A stretch of DNA of 11,424 bases from Proteobacteria bacterium UBA4656 (lineage in GTDB: Bacteria; Pseudomonadota; Gammaproteobacteria; Xanthomonadales; Ahniellaceae), in the NCBI GenBank assembly GCA_002405525.1, contig DHLY01000100.1, positions 115,531-126,954 of the forward strand, given 5' to 3'. Positions 1 to 6,016 of the stretch are shown here, piece after piece (positions within the stretch are counted from its first letter, which is position 1; each line of letters starts with the position of its first letter). A model generated the notes under the pieces. It was given only the letters and a program-made list of their open reading frames with translations, was not told the DNA's origin and made no database searches. A program made the position numbers and the translations under genes.

Positions 1-2
1 GC

Positions 3-1610
3 TCAGGGCGCGCGCGTCTCCGGTTGTCGCAGCGGCAGCAGAATGCGGAACGCGGTGCCCTGGCCGAGCGTGCTCGAAACCTCGATCCGCCCGCCGTGCT
101 TCTTGATGATGCTGTAGGACAGGGAAAGGCCGAGGCCCGTGCCCTGTCCGACCCGCTTGGTGGTGAAGAAAGGATCGAAGATGCGCTGCAGGTTCTCCTC
201 GGGAATGCCTTCGCCGCTGTCGGCGATCTCGATCCAGCCGGTGTCCTCGCTGGCGCCGGACGAGATGCGGATGGTCCCGCGTTCCTTGATCGCGTGGCCG
301 GCATTGACCAGGATGTTGAGGAATACCTGGTTGATCTGCGATGGAATGCATTCCACCGGTGGCAGCGGTCCGTAGTCCTTGACCACCTCGGCCTTGTACT
401 TGAGCTCGTTCCACACGATGTTCAACGTGGAGTCGAGCCCGCGGTGCAGGTCGGCGATCTGCCATTCGTCGCCCTGGCCGGCGTGCGAGAAGTCCTTCAG
501 GTCCTGAACGATCTTGCGTACCCGCTCGATGCCCTCGGCGGATTCGTCGAGCAGGCTCGGCAGGTCCTGGGTGAGGTAGTCGATCTCGAAGCGGTCGCGC
601 TGTTCGTCCAGCGCGGCCCGCTGATCGGGCGGCAACATCGCCGACGCCAGTGCGTTCTCGTAGGCGGCGAGCATGCCGAACAGGCTGCGCGTGTAGTCCT
701 TCAGGGTGCCGATGTTGGAGTGCACGTAGCCGATCGGATTGTTGATCTCGTGCGCCACCCCGGCGGCCAACTGGCCCAGCGAGGCCATTTTCTCCGACTG
801 CAGAAGCTGGTCTTGCGCGCCGCGCAGCTGGGAGTAGGCGAGTTGCAGTTCGACGTTGCGGTTCTGCAACTCCTCCTCGCGCGACTGCTCGGCCGAGATG
901 TCGTGCAGCATCACCGTGAAGTAAGCGCCGCCATCGTCGGGCGACTCGTGGCGCCGGACGTCCTGGACGACCGGGATGTCCGCTCCGTCGAGGGTGCGGA
1001 TCGTGATTTCGCTGCGCCATGCGCCGCTGGCGGCGGCGATCGCGATCGCCGTGCGGTCGATCAGACTGGCGACCGCGCTGGCGCCTTCGCGCGGTAGCGC
1101 TCCGGCGAGTCTGCAGGCGGCGTCGTTCGCATAGCCCACGTTGCCGTCGCCGTCGACCACCAGGATGGCGTCGGAGGAAGCGTCCACCATCTGCTCGAAG
1201 CGGATGCGCGCGTGGTCGAAGATGCGCAATTCAGTGACGTCGTGCTGGACCACGATCCGGCGGCCGTCTTCCAGCGCGTGTGCGTCGACGCTGAACCACT
1301 GCGTCAGGTTGGGTGCCGAGTAGCAGACGTCGGTGCTGAATCCGCCGCGCCCCGCCTTCAGCGCGGCCAGGCCGTCGCGCAGACTGTCCGAACGGGGTGG
1401 CGGGAGGCCGGCCATCCGGCCGACGACGTCGACGAAGTCGGCGCCCATCCAGGCGTCGGGCCCACTGCCGCGCAGACGGGCGAAACGCGCCCAAGCGGCG
1501 TTGCCGCGCAGAATGACGCCGTCGCGGTCGAGGAGCAGCACATGCTGCGAGAGCGCGTCCAGCAGGACGTCGCTTTCGATCTCGGCATTGGCATCGGCAG
1601 CAGGTTCCAT
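3..1610 (-). CDS. Soluble PAS-PAS sensor histidine kinase
   Basis: A 535-residue cytoplasmic sensor kinase with no membrane segment or signal peptide. Two PAS-like domains (about 15-125 and 135-240) are followed by a probable coiled coil (241-275). The HisKA dimerisation domain has the phospho-accepting His287 in an [10 protein letters not shown] motif. About 50 extra residues (301-350) separate the two dimerisation helices, a form seen in a proteobacterial kinase subtype. The ATPase domain has N436 in the N box, DSGEGIP (464-470), FDPFFTTK (478-485) and GQGTGLGLS (488-496), so it should be active. The frame stays open upstream to 1778, but that part overlaps flgN and is not PAS-like; ATG at 1610 is chosen, with only a weak GAGA ribosome site. 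A GTG at 1631 is possible. It lies 65 bases after flgN on the same strand, so it may be co-transcribed. No receiver protein lies in the window. It is not clearly FleS or FlrB; ligand and partner are unknown. Confidence 0.88.
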   Translation of the reverse strand: MEPAADANAEIESDVLLDALSQHVLLLDRDGVILRGNAAWARFARLRGSGPDAWMGADFVDVVGRMAGLPPPRSDSLRDGLAALKAGRGGFSTDVCYSAPNLTQWFSVDAHALEDGRRIVVQHDVTELRIFDHARIRFEQMVDASSDAILVVDGDGNVGYANDAACRLAGALPREGASAVASLIDRTAIAIAAASGAWRSEITIRTLDGADIPVVQDVRRHESPDDGGAYFTVMLHDISAEQSREEELQNRNVELQLAYSQLRGAQDQLLQSEKMASLGQLAAGVAHEINNPIGYVHSNIGTLKDYTRSLFGMLAAYENALASAMLPPDQRAALDEQRDRFEIDYLTQDLPSLLDESAEGIERVRKIVQDLKDFSHAGQGDEWQIADLHRGLDSTLNIVWNELKYKAEVVKDYGPLPPVECIPSQINQVFLNILVNAGHAIKERGTIRISSGASEDTGWIEIADSGEGIPEENLQRIFDPFFTTKRVGQGTGLGLSLSYSIIKKHGGRIEVSSTLGQGTAFRILLPLRQPETRAP

Positions 1611-1675
1611 ACGTCTCGCAGCATGGTCCACCCCGCCGGCGATTTCAATGCGCCGCCGGTCGATGCGCCGCCCGC

Positions 1676-2032
1676 TCAGGCCAGCGCGAGGTCGCGGCTT
1701 CCGGTCGTGGCATCCAGCGTGCCGGAAGCCTGGTAGGCGGGCGCGGACACACTGCGGCCCAGCCGCGAGAGCGCCCACTCGGCGTCGCGGCGGCGGCGGG
1801 CGATGAGTTCGCCGTTGGCGCGGTTGAGGTCTGCGAGCGCGGCCAGTTGCTCGGCGTGGGGGCCCGGCACGAAGTGTGCGTCATCCACCTGGACCAAACG
1901 GTGCAGGCACTCGTTCTTGGCAGCGCAGGCCGCGCGCAGCGCCTCGGCGTCGCGCTGCAGCAGCGCGCTGCGTTCAGCAGCCAGTGCGGCCGCCAGGTCG
2001 TCCAGCAGACCGGGTGCGGGCCCCGGGCTCAC
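1676..2032 (-). CDS. flgN: FlgN, export chaperone for hook-filament junction proteins
   Basis: A 118-residue, Ala- and Leu-rich helical protein, which fits the FlgN family in size and composition. In this family, cytoplasmic FlgN binds the C-termini of FlgK and FlgL and brings them to the flagellar export gate. The most family-like part is LADLNRANGELIARRRRDAEWAL (67-88), preceded by long amphipathic helices (about 8-50). The C-terminal tail after 100 looks unstructured. The start is GTG at 2032, giving a 4-base GTGA overlap with the flgM stop, which indicates translational coupling. The order flgA-flgM-flgN is the usual one and supports the call, since FlgN sequences diverge strongly. It would be transcribed from both the sigma-54 promoter of flgA and the sigma-28 promoter of flgM. 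Confidence 0.85.
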   Translation of the reverse strand: MSPGPAPGLLDDLAAALAAERSALLQRDAEALRAACAAKNECLHRLVQVDDAHFVPGPHAEQLAALADLNRANGELIARRRRDAEWALSRLGRSVSAPAYQASGTLDATTGSRDLALA

Positions 2033-2337
2033 CGAGGCAGGTCCTTTTCGCTCGCCAGCAGGCGGTCGGCGACCAGGCGCGTATCGACGCGGAACGTGCC
2101 GTCGGCAATCGCCGCGCGGACCCGGTCGACCCGCGCCGAGTCAAAGGGCGCGGCTTCGCCGGCAGTGCGCGACACCGCCGCGATTTCGCTGCCGGCACCC
2201 GTCAGTCGCACGCTGTCCGCGGGCGCCGGGGCCCCGACCCTTTCCTCGGTCCCGCCGCGGGCCTTGCGGTCGGCCGCCTCGGCCGTCGACGGGGGCGGTA
2301 GCGAAGCAAGGCGGGGACCTTCGATCTTGTTGCTCAT
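2029..2337 (-). CDS. flgM: FlgM, anti-sigma-28 factor
   Basis: A 102-residue protein. FlgM binds FliA (sigma-28) and blocks late flagellar genes until the finished hook-basal body exports it. The N-terminus MSNKIEG resembles the usual FlgM start. DSVRLT (41-46) matches the family DSVxLT motif, and the C-terminal sigma-binding region FDSARVDRVRAAIADGTFRV continues to LLA (65-95). The middle (15-60) is low-complexity and Pro/Ala-rich, as expected for a largely disordered protein. ATG at 2337 has a GGAG six bases upstream. Its stop overlaps the flgN start. It has its own sigma-28 promoter in the gap after flgA, so FliA raises the level of its own inhibitor, as known in enteric bacteria. Confidence 0.93.
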   Translation of the reverse strand: MSNKIEGPRLASLPPPSTAEAADRKARGGTEERVGAPAPADSVRLTGAGSEIAAVSRTAGEAAPFDSARVDRVRAAIADGTFRVDTRLVADRLLASEKDLPR

Positions 2338-2363
2338 GGATCGCTCCGGATGTTCCTGTCCAG

Positions 2364-2437
2364 CCCGGTATCGGCGGTCGCGTCGCGAACTGTAGCCATG
2401 CCGACGGCTCGGCGGGCATCGGGCGCCGATACCCGGG
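2364..2437. repeat. Inverted repeat carrying the flgM -10 element
   Basis: Arms CCCGGTATCGGCG (2364-2376) and CGCCGATACCCGGG (2424-2437) are reverse complements except for one extra base. The 47-base loop contains the -35 of the flgM sigma-28 promoter, and the left arm contains its -10. In RNA reading through from flgA the arms could pair about 25 bases after the flgA stop. No T-run follows, so it is not a classical terminator. Confidence 0.6.
2368..2394 (-). promoter_or_regulatory. Sigma-28 (FliA) promoter of flgM
   Basis: Read on the minus strand, the -35 is TACAGTTC (2394-2387), the spacer is 11 bases and the -10 is GCCGATAC (2375-2368). Against the enteric consensus TAAAGTTT-N11-GCCGATAA this is 13 of 16 with exact spacing. 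The start of transcription should be near 2361, giving a leader of about 24 bases that contains the GGAG site of flgM. Placement between flgA and flgM matches the late promoter of flgM in other gammaproteobacteria. Confidence 0.85.
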
Positions 2438-2461
2438 TTCGCGACGGGCGGTCCGCGCGCG

Positions 2462-3115
2462 TCAACGTACCCACACCTCGCCGCCGGCGCGGGCGACCCC
2501 GGTCACCACGCGGCGTGACGACGGATTCTCCACCGCGACCGCCTCGCCGGGCGCAGCATCGGCCAGCGCACGACCGCTGGTCCGGACCTCGAGACCGCCG
2601 CCGCCGGCGACCAGGATGACGGACTGGCCGCGGCGCACCACCGGCGCGGAGCGCAGTTCGTCCGCGGTGAGCGGGCTGCCCGCGGCGAGCGCCCGGCGCA
2701 CGACTTGGCCCACCGCAAGGACGGGGTCCGCCAGCGCCGTCGCCGGCAGGCGGGCGAGGTCGCGGGTTTCCACCGCGAGCGCGTCGGCTGGGATGGCGGA
2801 GCCGGCGGCCAGAGGTCGGATCAGCACCACGACCGGGCCACTGCGGCTGACCCGCACCGGGACGTAGAGCCGCCATCCGCTGGCCGTCGGACAAGCCACT
2901 TCGACGGTTCCGGGTGCGTGGGGCAGAGCGGTCAGGTCCTGCGTGCAGCGTGGCAGGCGCAGGCGGTGGTCGATACGGGCGACCACGCGGGCGCCGGGGC
3001 CGGCGGCGACCGCCGATTCGGCGGCAGCGCGGATCGACTCGACCGGGTGCGCAGGAGTGTCCGCGTGCGCGCCAGCGCTCGACAGAAGCAGGCAGAGAGC
3101 GATTGCAGGGCGCAT
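2462..3115 (-). CDS. flgA: FlgA, periplasmic P-ring assembly chaperone
   Basis: A 217-residue exported protein. FlgA helps FlgI assemble into the P-ring in the periplasm. Residues 1-18 are a signal peptide with a short basic start, a hydrophobic core (AIALCLLL) and an AHA cleavage site. Cys57 and Cys75 fit the disulfide pair usual in FlgA. A SAF-like domain follows (about 95-155; PLAAGSAIPADALAVETRDL is typical), then a beta-rich C-terminal part (RRGQSVILVAGGGGLEVRTSGRAL, 161-184). ATG at 3115 is chosen for the signal peptide; there is no good Shine-Dalgarno sequence upstream. It is the first gene of the minus-strand group, behind a sigma-54 promoter. The partner gene flgI is at 9735. Confidence 0.93.
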   Translation of the reverse strand: MRPAIALCLLLSSAGAHADTPAHPVESIRAAAESAVAAGPGARVVARIDHRLRLPRCTQDLTALPHAPGTVEVACPTASGWRLYVPVRVSRSGPVVVLIRPLAAGSAIPADALAVETRDLARLPATALADPVLAVGQVVRRALAAGSPLTADELRSAPVVRRGQSVILVAGGGGLEVRTSGRALADAAPGEAVAVENPSSRRVVTGVARAGGEVWVR

Positions 3116-3149
3116 GGTCGTCGGGGCCGTGGGGGGCAGGTCGGCGGGT

Positions 3150-3164
3150 GCAAGCCGTGTGCCG
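3150..3164 (-). promoter_or_regulatory. Sigma-54 (RpoN) promoter of flgA
   Basis: Read on the minus strand: CGGCAC, five bases, TTGC, then A. This matches TGGCAC-N5-TTGCA with one mismatch in the -24 element and correct spacing of the GG and GC pairs. Transcription should begin near 3138, leaving a 23-base leader to the flgA ATG. Sigma-54 control fits an early flagellar operon and implies an activator of the FleQ/FlrC type encoded elsewhere. Confidence 0.8.
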
Positions 3165-3178
3165 GACCGGCACCCGGC
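3154..3178. repeat. 25-base near-perfect palindrome between flgA and cheV
   Basis: The half sites GCCGTGTGCCGG (3154-3165) and CCGGCACCCGGC (3167-3178) are reverse complements at 11 of 12 positions around a central A at 3166. The inner 15 bases (3159-3173) are perfectly symmetric. It overlaps the -24 element of the flgA sigma-54 promoter and ends seven bases before the cheV -35, so it is placed like an operator for the divergent pair. No known binding consensus was recognised. Confidence 0.6.
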
Positions 3179-3184
3179 CGCACC

Positions 3185-3211
3185 TCAAGTTGCGCGCTGC
3201 GCGGCCGATCA
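3185..3211 (+). promoter_or_regulatory. Sigma-28 (FliA) promoter of cheV
   Basis: The -35 is TCAAGTTG (3185-3192), the spacer is 11 bases and the -10 is GCCGATCA (3204-3211), again 13 of 16 against TAAAGTTT-N11-GCCGATAA. Transcription would start near 3218, only about four bases before the cheV ATG. CheV is a chemotaxis protein, and FliA control of chemotaxis genes is usual. Confidence 0.75.
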
Positions 3212-3221
3212 GGACCGGACC

Positions 3222-4160
3222 ATGAATCGTCGTCTTCTGTCCACCATCGAGGAACGCACCCGCCTTGCCGGCCACAACCGGCTGGCCCTCCTGCTGTTCC
3301 GGTTGGGAGGGCGGCAGCGCTTCGGGATCAACGTGTTCAAAGTGCAGGAGGTGATCCGCTGTCCCCGCATCTGGCCGCTGCCCAGCCGACACGCGCAGTT
3401 GCTCGGGGCGGCCGATGTGCGCGGTCGCACGCTGCCCGTGTTCGACCTGGGCCGGGCAATCGCCCACCCGGAGGCAGTCGGCGTGAACCCGGGCTATCTG
3501 ATGGTCACCGAGTTCAATCGCACCGTTCAGGGCTTCCTGGTCGCCGCGGTCGATCGCATCGTGAACATCGCGGTCGACGACGTGCTGCCGCCGCCGGACG
3601 TGGGGGCCCGTTCGTCGCAGATCACGGCGGTCACCCGGCATCAGAACGAGTTGATCCAGATCATCGACGTCGAGAAAGTGCTTGCCGACGTGAACGGCAG
3701 CTCCATCACCGTCTCGGCGGACGTGATCGCCACCGCCGGCCAGCACGTCGGTTCCAGCGCCCATGTGCTGGTGGTCGATGATTCGCGGGTGGCGCGCAAC
3801 CAGATCTACGGCGTCATGCAGCAAATCGGCGTCGAGTGCAGCCTGATTCCGGACGGTCGGCAGGCCCTTCGCCACCTCAAGGAGCTTGCCGCCCGCGGTG
3901 AGAACGCGTCCGCGCGCTACATGATGGTGATCAGCGACATCGAGATGCCGGACATGGACGGCTACACGCTCACGGCGGAAATCCGCCGCGACCCCCGGCT
4001 GCGCGACCTGTTCGTGACCCTGCATACCTCCCTGTCGGGAGTCTTCAACAATTCGATGGTGGCGCGCGTGGGCGCGGATCGCTTTGTGCCCAAGTACACG
4101 CCGGATCAACTGGCAGCGACCGTGATCGATCGCATCAAGTCCCTGGGAATGGCGGCATGA
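3222..4160 (+). CDS. cheV: CheV, CheW-receiver chemotaxis coupling protein
   Basis: A 312-residue cytoplasmic protein. It joins a CheW-like domain (about 20-155), which links chemoreceptors to CheA, to a receiver domain (about 180-305) that tunes this link when phosphorylated. The receiver has acidic residues D186 and D187, phospho-acceptor D239 in SDIEMPDMDGY, the LHTSLSG switch region (267-273) and K291 in FVPKYTP, so it should be active. ERTRLAGHNRLALLLFRL (11-28) is the typical CheV opening. That fixes the start at ATG 3222, although the frame is open far upstream. AGGA lies seven bases before this ATG. It diverges from flgA and sits 161 bases ahead of flgB. In Pseudomonas the same place holds cheV plus cheR; cheR is absent here. 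Confidence 0.94.
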   Translation: MNRRLLSTIEERTRLAGHNRLALLLFRLGGRQRFGINVFKVQEVIRCPRIWPLPSRHAQLLGAADVRGRTLPVFDLGRAIAHPEAVGVNPGYLMVTEFNRTVQGFLVAAVDRIVNIAVDDVLPPPDVGARSSQITAVTRHQNELIQIIDVEKVLADVNGSSITVSADVIATAGQHVGSSAHVLVVDDSRVARNQIYGVMQQIGVECSLIPDGRQALRHLKELAARGENASARYMMVISDIEMPDMDGYTLTAEIRRDPRLRDLFVTLHTSLSGVFNNSMVARVGADRFVPKYTPDQLAATVIDRIKSLGMAA

Positions 4161-4258
4161 TCCCGTAGCGCAGGACTGCCCGTCGCGCGCGGATTCATCG
4201 CCCCGCGCTCCCCTCGCATCCCGGTCCGTCGCCGTTAAGGCCTCGGGCCCGCCGGCAT

Positions 4259-4273
4259 TGGCACACCGTTTGC
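4259..4273 (+). promoter_or_regulatory. Sigma-54 (RpoN) promoter of the flgB operon
   Basis: TGGCAC (4259-4264), five bases, then TTGC (4270-4273) is a perfect core -24/-12 match. Transcription should start near 4285, giving a leader of about 37 bases to the flgB GTG. No other promoter of this quality was seen from here to the window end, so it probably drives flgB through flgJ and beyond. Confidence 0.9.
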
Positions 4274-4285
4274 CTAGTCCGATTC

Positions 4286-4310
4286 CGACGGCGCCCGGCG
4301 TGCGCCGACG
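4286..4310 (+). promoter_or_regulatory. Stem-loop at the predicted 5' end of the flgB mRNA
   Basis: CGACGGCGC (4286-4294) pairs with GCGCCGACG (4302-4310) with one A-A mismatch around a seven-base loop. It begins one base after the predicted sigma-54 start site. Its last G is the first base of the GGAG ribosome site of flgB (4310-4313). It could protect the message end or modulate flgB translation. Confidence 0.5.
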
Positions 4311-4321
4311 GAGTACCGGCG

Positions 4322-4726
4322 GTGGCTGGACCCTTCGACAACCTGCTCGGCCTGCACGGCACGGCGCTGTCGTTGCATCGCGCGCGGATCGAGCGCATCG
4401 CGTCGAACATCGCCAACGCCGACACGCCGGGCTATCGCGCGCGCGACATCGATTTCGAAGGTGCGCTGCGCACGGCGGCCGGTGAGCGGCAGGGGGCGGT
4501 GACGATGGCGCGCACGGACGCCGGCCACCTCGGCGCAGCCACCCCGGGCGGTGAGCCCGCGCTGGTATACCGGATTCCGCTGCAGCCGGCGCAGGACGGC
4601 AACACCGTCGAACTGGCGACCGAAAACTCGAAGTTCGCCGAGGCGGCAATGCGATATCAGGCGACCTTGACCTTCATCGAGCGGCGCATGCGCACGCTCA
4701 ATACCGCGATCACCGGAGGCGAATGA
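4322..4726 (+). CDS. flgB: FlgB, proximal rod protein
   Basis: A 134-residue rod subunit, close to the usual FlgB length. FlgB is built into the periplasmic rod near the MS-ring after export by the flagellar type III system. The N-terminal rod signature is SNIANADTPGYRARDIDF (28-45). The C-terminal helix includes VELATENSKFAEAAMRYQATL (about 97-117), which pairs with the N-terminal helix in the rod coiled coil. There is no signal peptide, as expected. The start is GTG at 4322 with GGAG eight bases upstream. It is the first gene after the sigma-54 promoter. Its stop overlaps the flgC start in an ATGATGA string. Confidence 0.94.
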   Translation: MAGPFDNLLGLHGTALSLHRARIERIASNIANADTPGYRARDIDFEGALRTAAGERQGAVTMARTDAGHLGAATPGGEPALVYRIPLQPAQDGNTVELATENSKFAEAAMRYQATLTFIERRMRTLNTAITGGE

Positions 4727-5136
4727 TGAGCGGTTTCGGAATCTTCGACATCGCCGGTTCCGCGCTCGCCGCGCAATCCGTGCGGCTGAACGCGGTGGCG
4801 AGCAACCTCGCCAACGCCGAGACCGTCAGCGGCGATCCGGCGTCGGTGTTCCGGCCGCGCGAGCCGGTTTTCGAGGCGGTGCCGATGGCCCCCGGCAGCG
4901 ACCTGCCGGGCGTCCGCGTGAGCCAGGTCGCCGAGAACACCGCCGCGCCGCGCAAGCGCCATGAGCCCGGTCATCCGCTGGCCGACGCCGACGGCTACGT
5001 CTATGCCCCGCCGGTTGACGCGGTCGAGCAGATGGTCAACATGATTTCCGCCGCGCGCGGCTACCAGGCCAACGTCGAGGTGATGAACACAGCGCGCGAC
5101 CTCGCCCTGCGCACCATCGGCGCCATGGGCCGCTGA
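4726..5136 (+). CDS. flgC: FlgC, proximal rod protein
   Basis: A 136-residue rod subunit of normal length. The start FGIFDIAGSALAAQSVRLNAV (4-24) and SNLANAET (26-33) are typical of FlgC. The C-terminal part (about 97-131), DAVEQMVNMISAARGYQANVEV onward, is the conserved rod/hook coiled-coil segment. Two ATG codons are in tandem at 4723 and 4726. GGAGG at 4715-4719 is six bases from the second and only three from the first, so 4726 is preferred; 4723 would add one Met. The overlap with the flgB stop implies translational coupling. FlgB, FlgC, FlgF and FlgG together form the rod. Confidence 0.94.
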   Translation: MSGFGIFDIAGSALAAQSVRLNAVASNLANAETVSGDPASVFRPREPVFEAVPMAPGSDLPGVRVSQVAENTAAPRKRHEPGHPLADADGYVYAPPVDAVEQMVNMISAARGYQANVEVMNTARDLALRTIGAMGR

Positions 5137-5159
5137 ACGGCCCGAGCGAGGACCCAGCC

Positions 5160-5828
5160 ATGACCACTCCCGCCGTCGGCAGTCCCGACTACTTCGCCTC
5201 GATCGGCATCACCAACCCGGTGCCGGCGCGACGCGGCAACACCGAAGTGGGGCAGAACGACTTCCTGCGCCTGATGCTGGAACAGTTGCGCAACCAGGAC
5301 CCGCTCAATCCGGAGAAGGGCGCGGAGTTCGTTGCCCAGCTGGCCCAGTTCTCCACCGTGTCGGGCATCGAGAAACTCAGCGCCGGCTTCGGCGAACTCG
5401 TCGATTCGCTGCGCGGCTCGCAGGCGCTGTCCGCCGCCGCACTGGTCGGCGGCACCGCCCTCGTCGCGGCCGAGCGTTTCACCCTCGGCGCCGACCCGCA
5501 GTCCGGTGGACTGGCCGGCGCGATCGACGTGCCGACGCGCGGCACCGTCAGCATCGAAGTGGTGAACGATGCCGGTGCGGTGGTGCACTCGATCGACCTC
5601 GGCAGTCGCGGGCCCGGGCTGTCCGATTTCGCCTGGGACGGCCGGCTCGGCAGCGGTCAGCGCGCACCGGCCGGTGAGTACACGGTCCGTGCCCGGATCA
5701 GCGGCGAGCCGGTGCCCGTCATGCTCGAAGGCCGGATTCGCAGCGTCAGCGTGGGCGCCGAAGGCGCGCTGCTCGCGCTCGAGGGTCTGGGCAGTTTCCC
5801 GGTCAACGGCGTGCGGCGCTTCGGCTGA
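5160..5828 (+). CDS. flgD: FlgD, hook cap (scaffold) protein
   Basis: A 222-residue protein. FlgD caps the growing hook, guides FlgE assembly and then leaves. The N-terminal signature NDFLRLMLEQLRNQDPLNP (33-51) and FVAQLAQFSTVSGIEKL (57-73) are diagnostic. The C-terminal beta domain carries the usual WDG (159-161) and PAGEY (170-174) elements of the FlgD Ig-like fold. ATG at 5160 has GAGGA seven bases upstream. It lies 23 bases after flgC, in normal operon order. A 188-base gap follows before flgE. Confidence 0.95.
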   Translation: MTTPAVGSPDYFASIGITNPVPARRGNTEVGQNDFLRLMLEQLRNQDPLNPEKGAEFVAQLAQFSTVSGIEKLSAGFGELVDSLRGSQALSAAALVGGTALVAAERFTLGADPQSGGLAGAIDVPTRGTVSIEVVNDAGAVVHSIDLGSRGPGLSDFAWDGRLGSGQRAPAGEYTVRARISGEPVPVMLEGRIRSVSVGAEGALLALEGLGSFPVNGVRRFG

Positions 5829-5880
5829 GTCGCCGTGATCCCCCAGCCTTTCCAGCCAGCGACCGACGCCCCACGCGTGC

Positions 5881-5945
5881 ACCGCGTCGGCGACCACGCG
5901 CCGCGCCGCTCCGGGATCGGGTCGGCGCGGTGCGCGCGACGCGGT
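5881..5945 (+). repeat. Nested GC-rich stem-loop in the flgD-flgE gap
   Basis: An outer stem, ACCGCGTCG (5881-5889) with CGACGCGGT (5937-5945), is perfect. An inner stem, CGCGCCGCGCCG (5897-5908) with CGGCGCGGTGCG (5923-5934), pairs with one G-T wobble around a 14-base loop. The rest of the gap (5829-6016) has no promoter match and no T-run. Short GC-rich pairings arise easily at this base composition, so function is uncertain; it may affect mRNA decay or readthrough. Confidence 0.5.
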
Positions 5946-6016
5946 CCTGCATCGCGCGGCTGACCGCATTCAATCCAACCCGACCCACCATCGAACCCCG
6001 CAGCGAGGATCCAACC

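Noticed and set aside
24..1097. A 357-residue open frame on the plus strand opposite the histidine kinase
   Set aside because: It is antisense to a gene with full catalytic motifs, shows no recognisable domain, and long antisense frames are expected at this GC content.
2425..2432. GCCGATAC on the plus strand resembling a sigma-28 -10
   Set aside because: The correctly spaced -35 position (2406-2413) does not match, and no plus-strand gene follows. It is reported only as the second arm of the inverted repeat.
1803..2867. A 354-residue open frame on the plus strand over flgN, flgM and flgA
   Set aside because: Its composition is Arg/Ala/Ser-rich shadow sequence and it crosses three supported genes on the other strand.
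3168..3181. A second plus-strand sigma-54-like site (CGGCAC followed by CGCA) upstream of cheV
   Set aside because: The GG and GC pairs are nine rather than ten bases apart and the TT of the -12 element is missing.
4187..4208. GCGCGG/CCGCGC stem after cheV as a possible terminator
   Set aside because: The stem has only six pairs and no T-run; matches of this size are common at this GC content.
2334..4649. A 771-residue open frame on the minus strand across flgA, cheV and flgB
   Set aside because: It spans several confident genes and two promoter regions, and reads as His/Arg/Asp-rich shadow sequence without domains.
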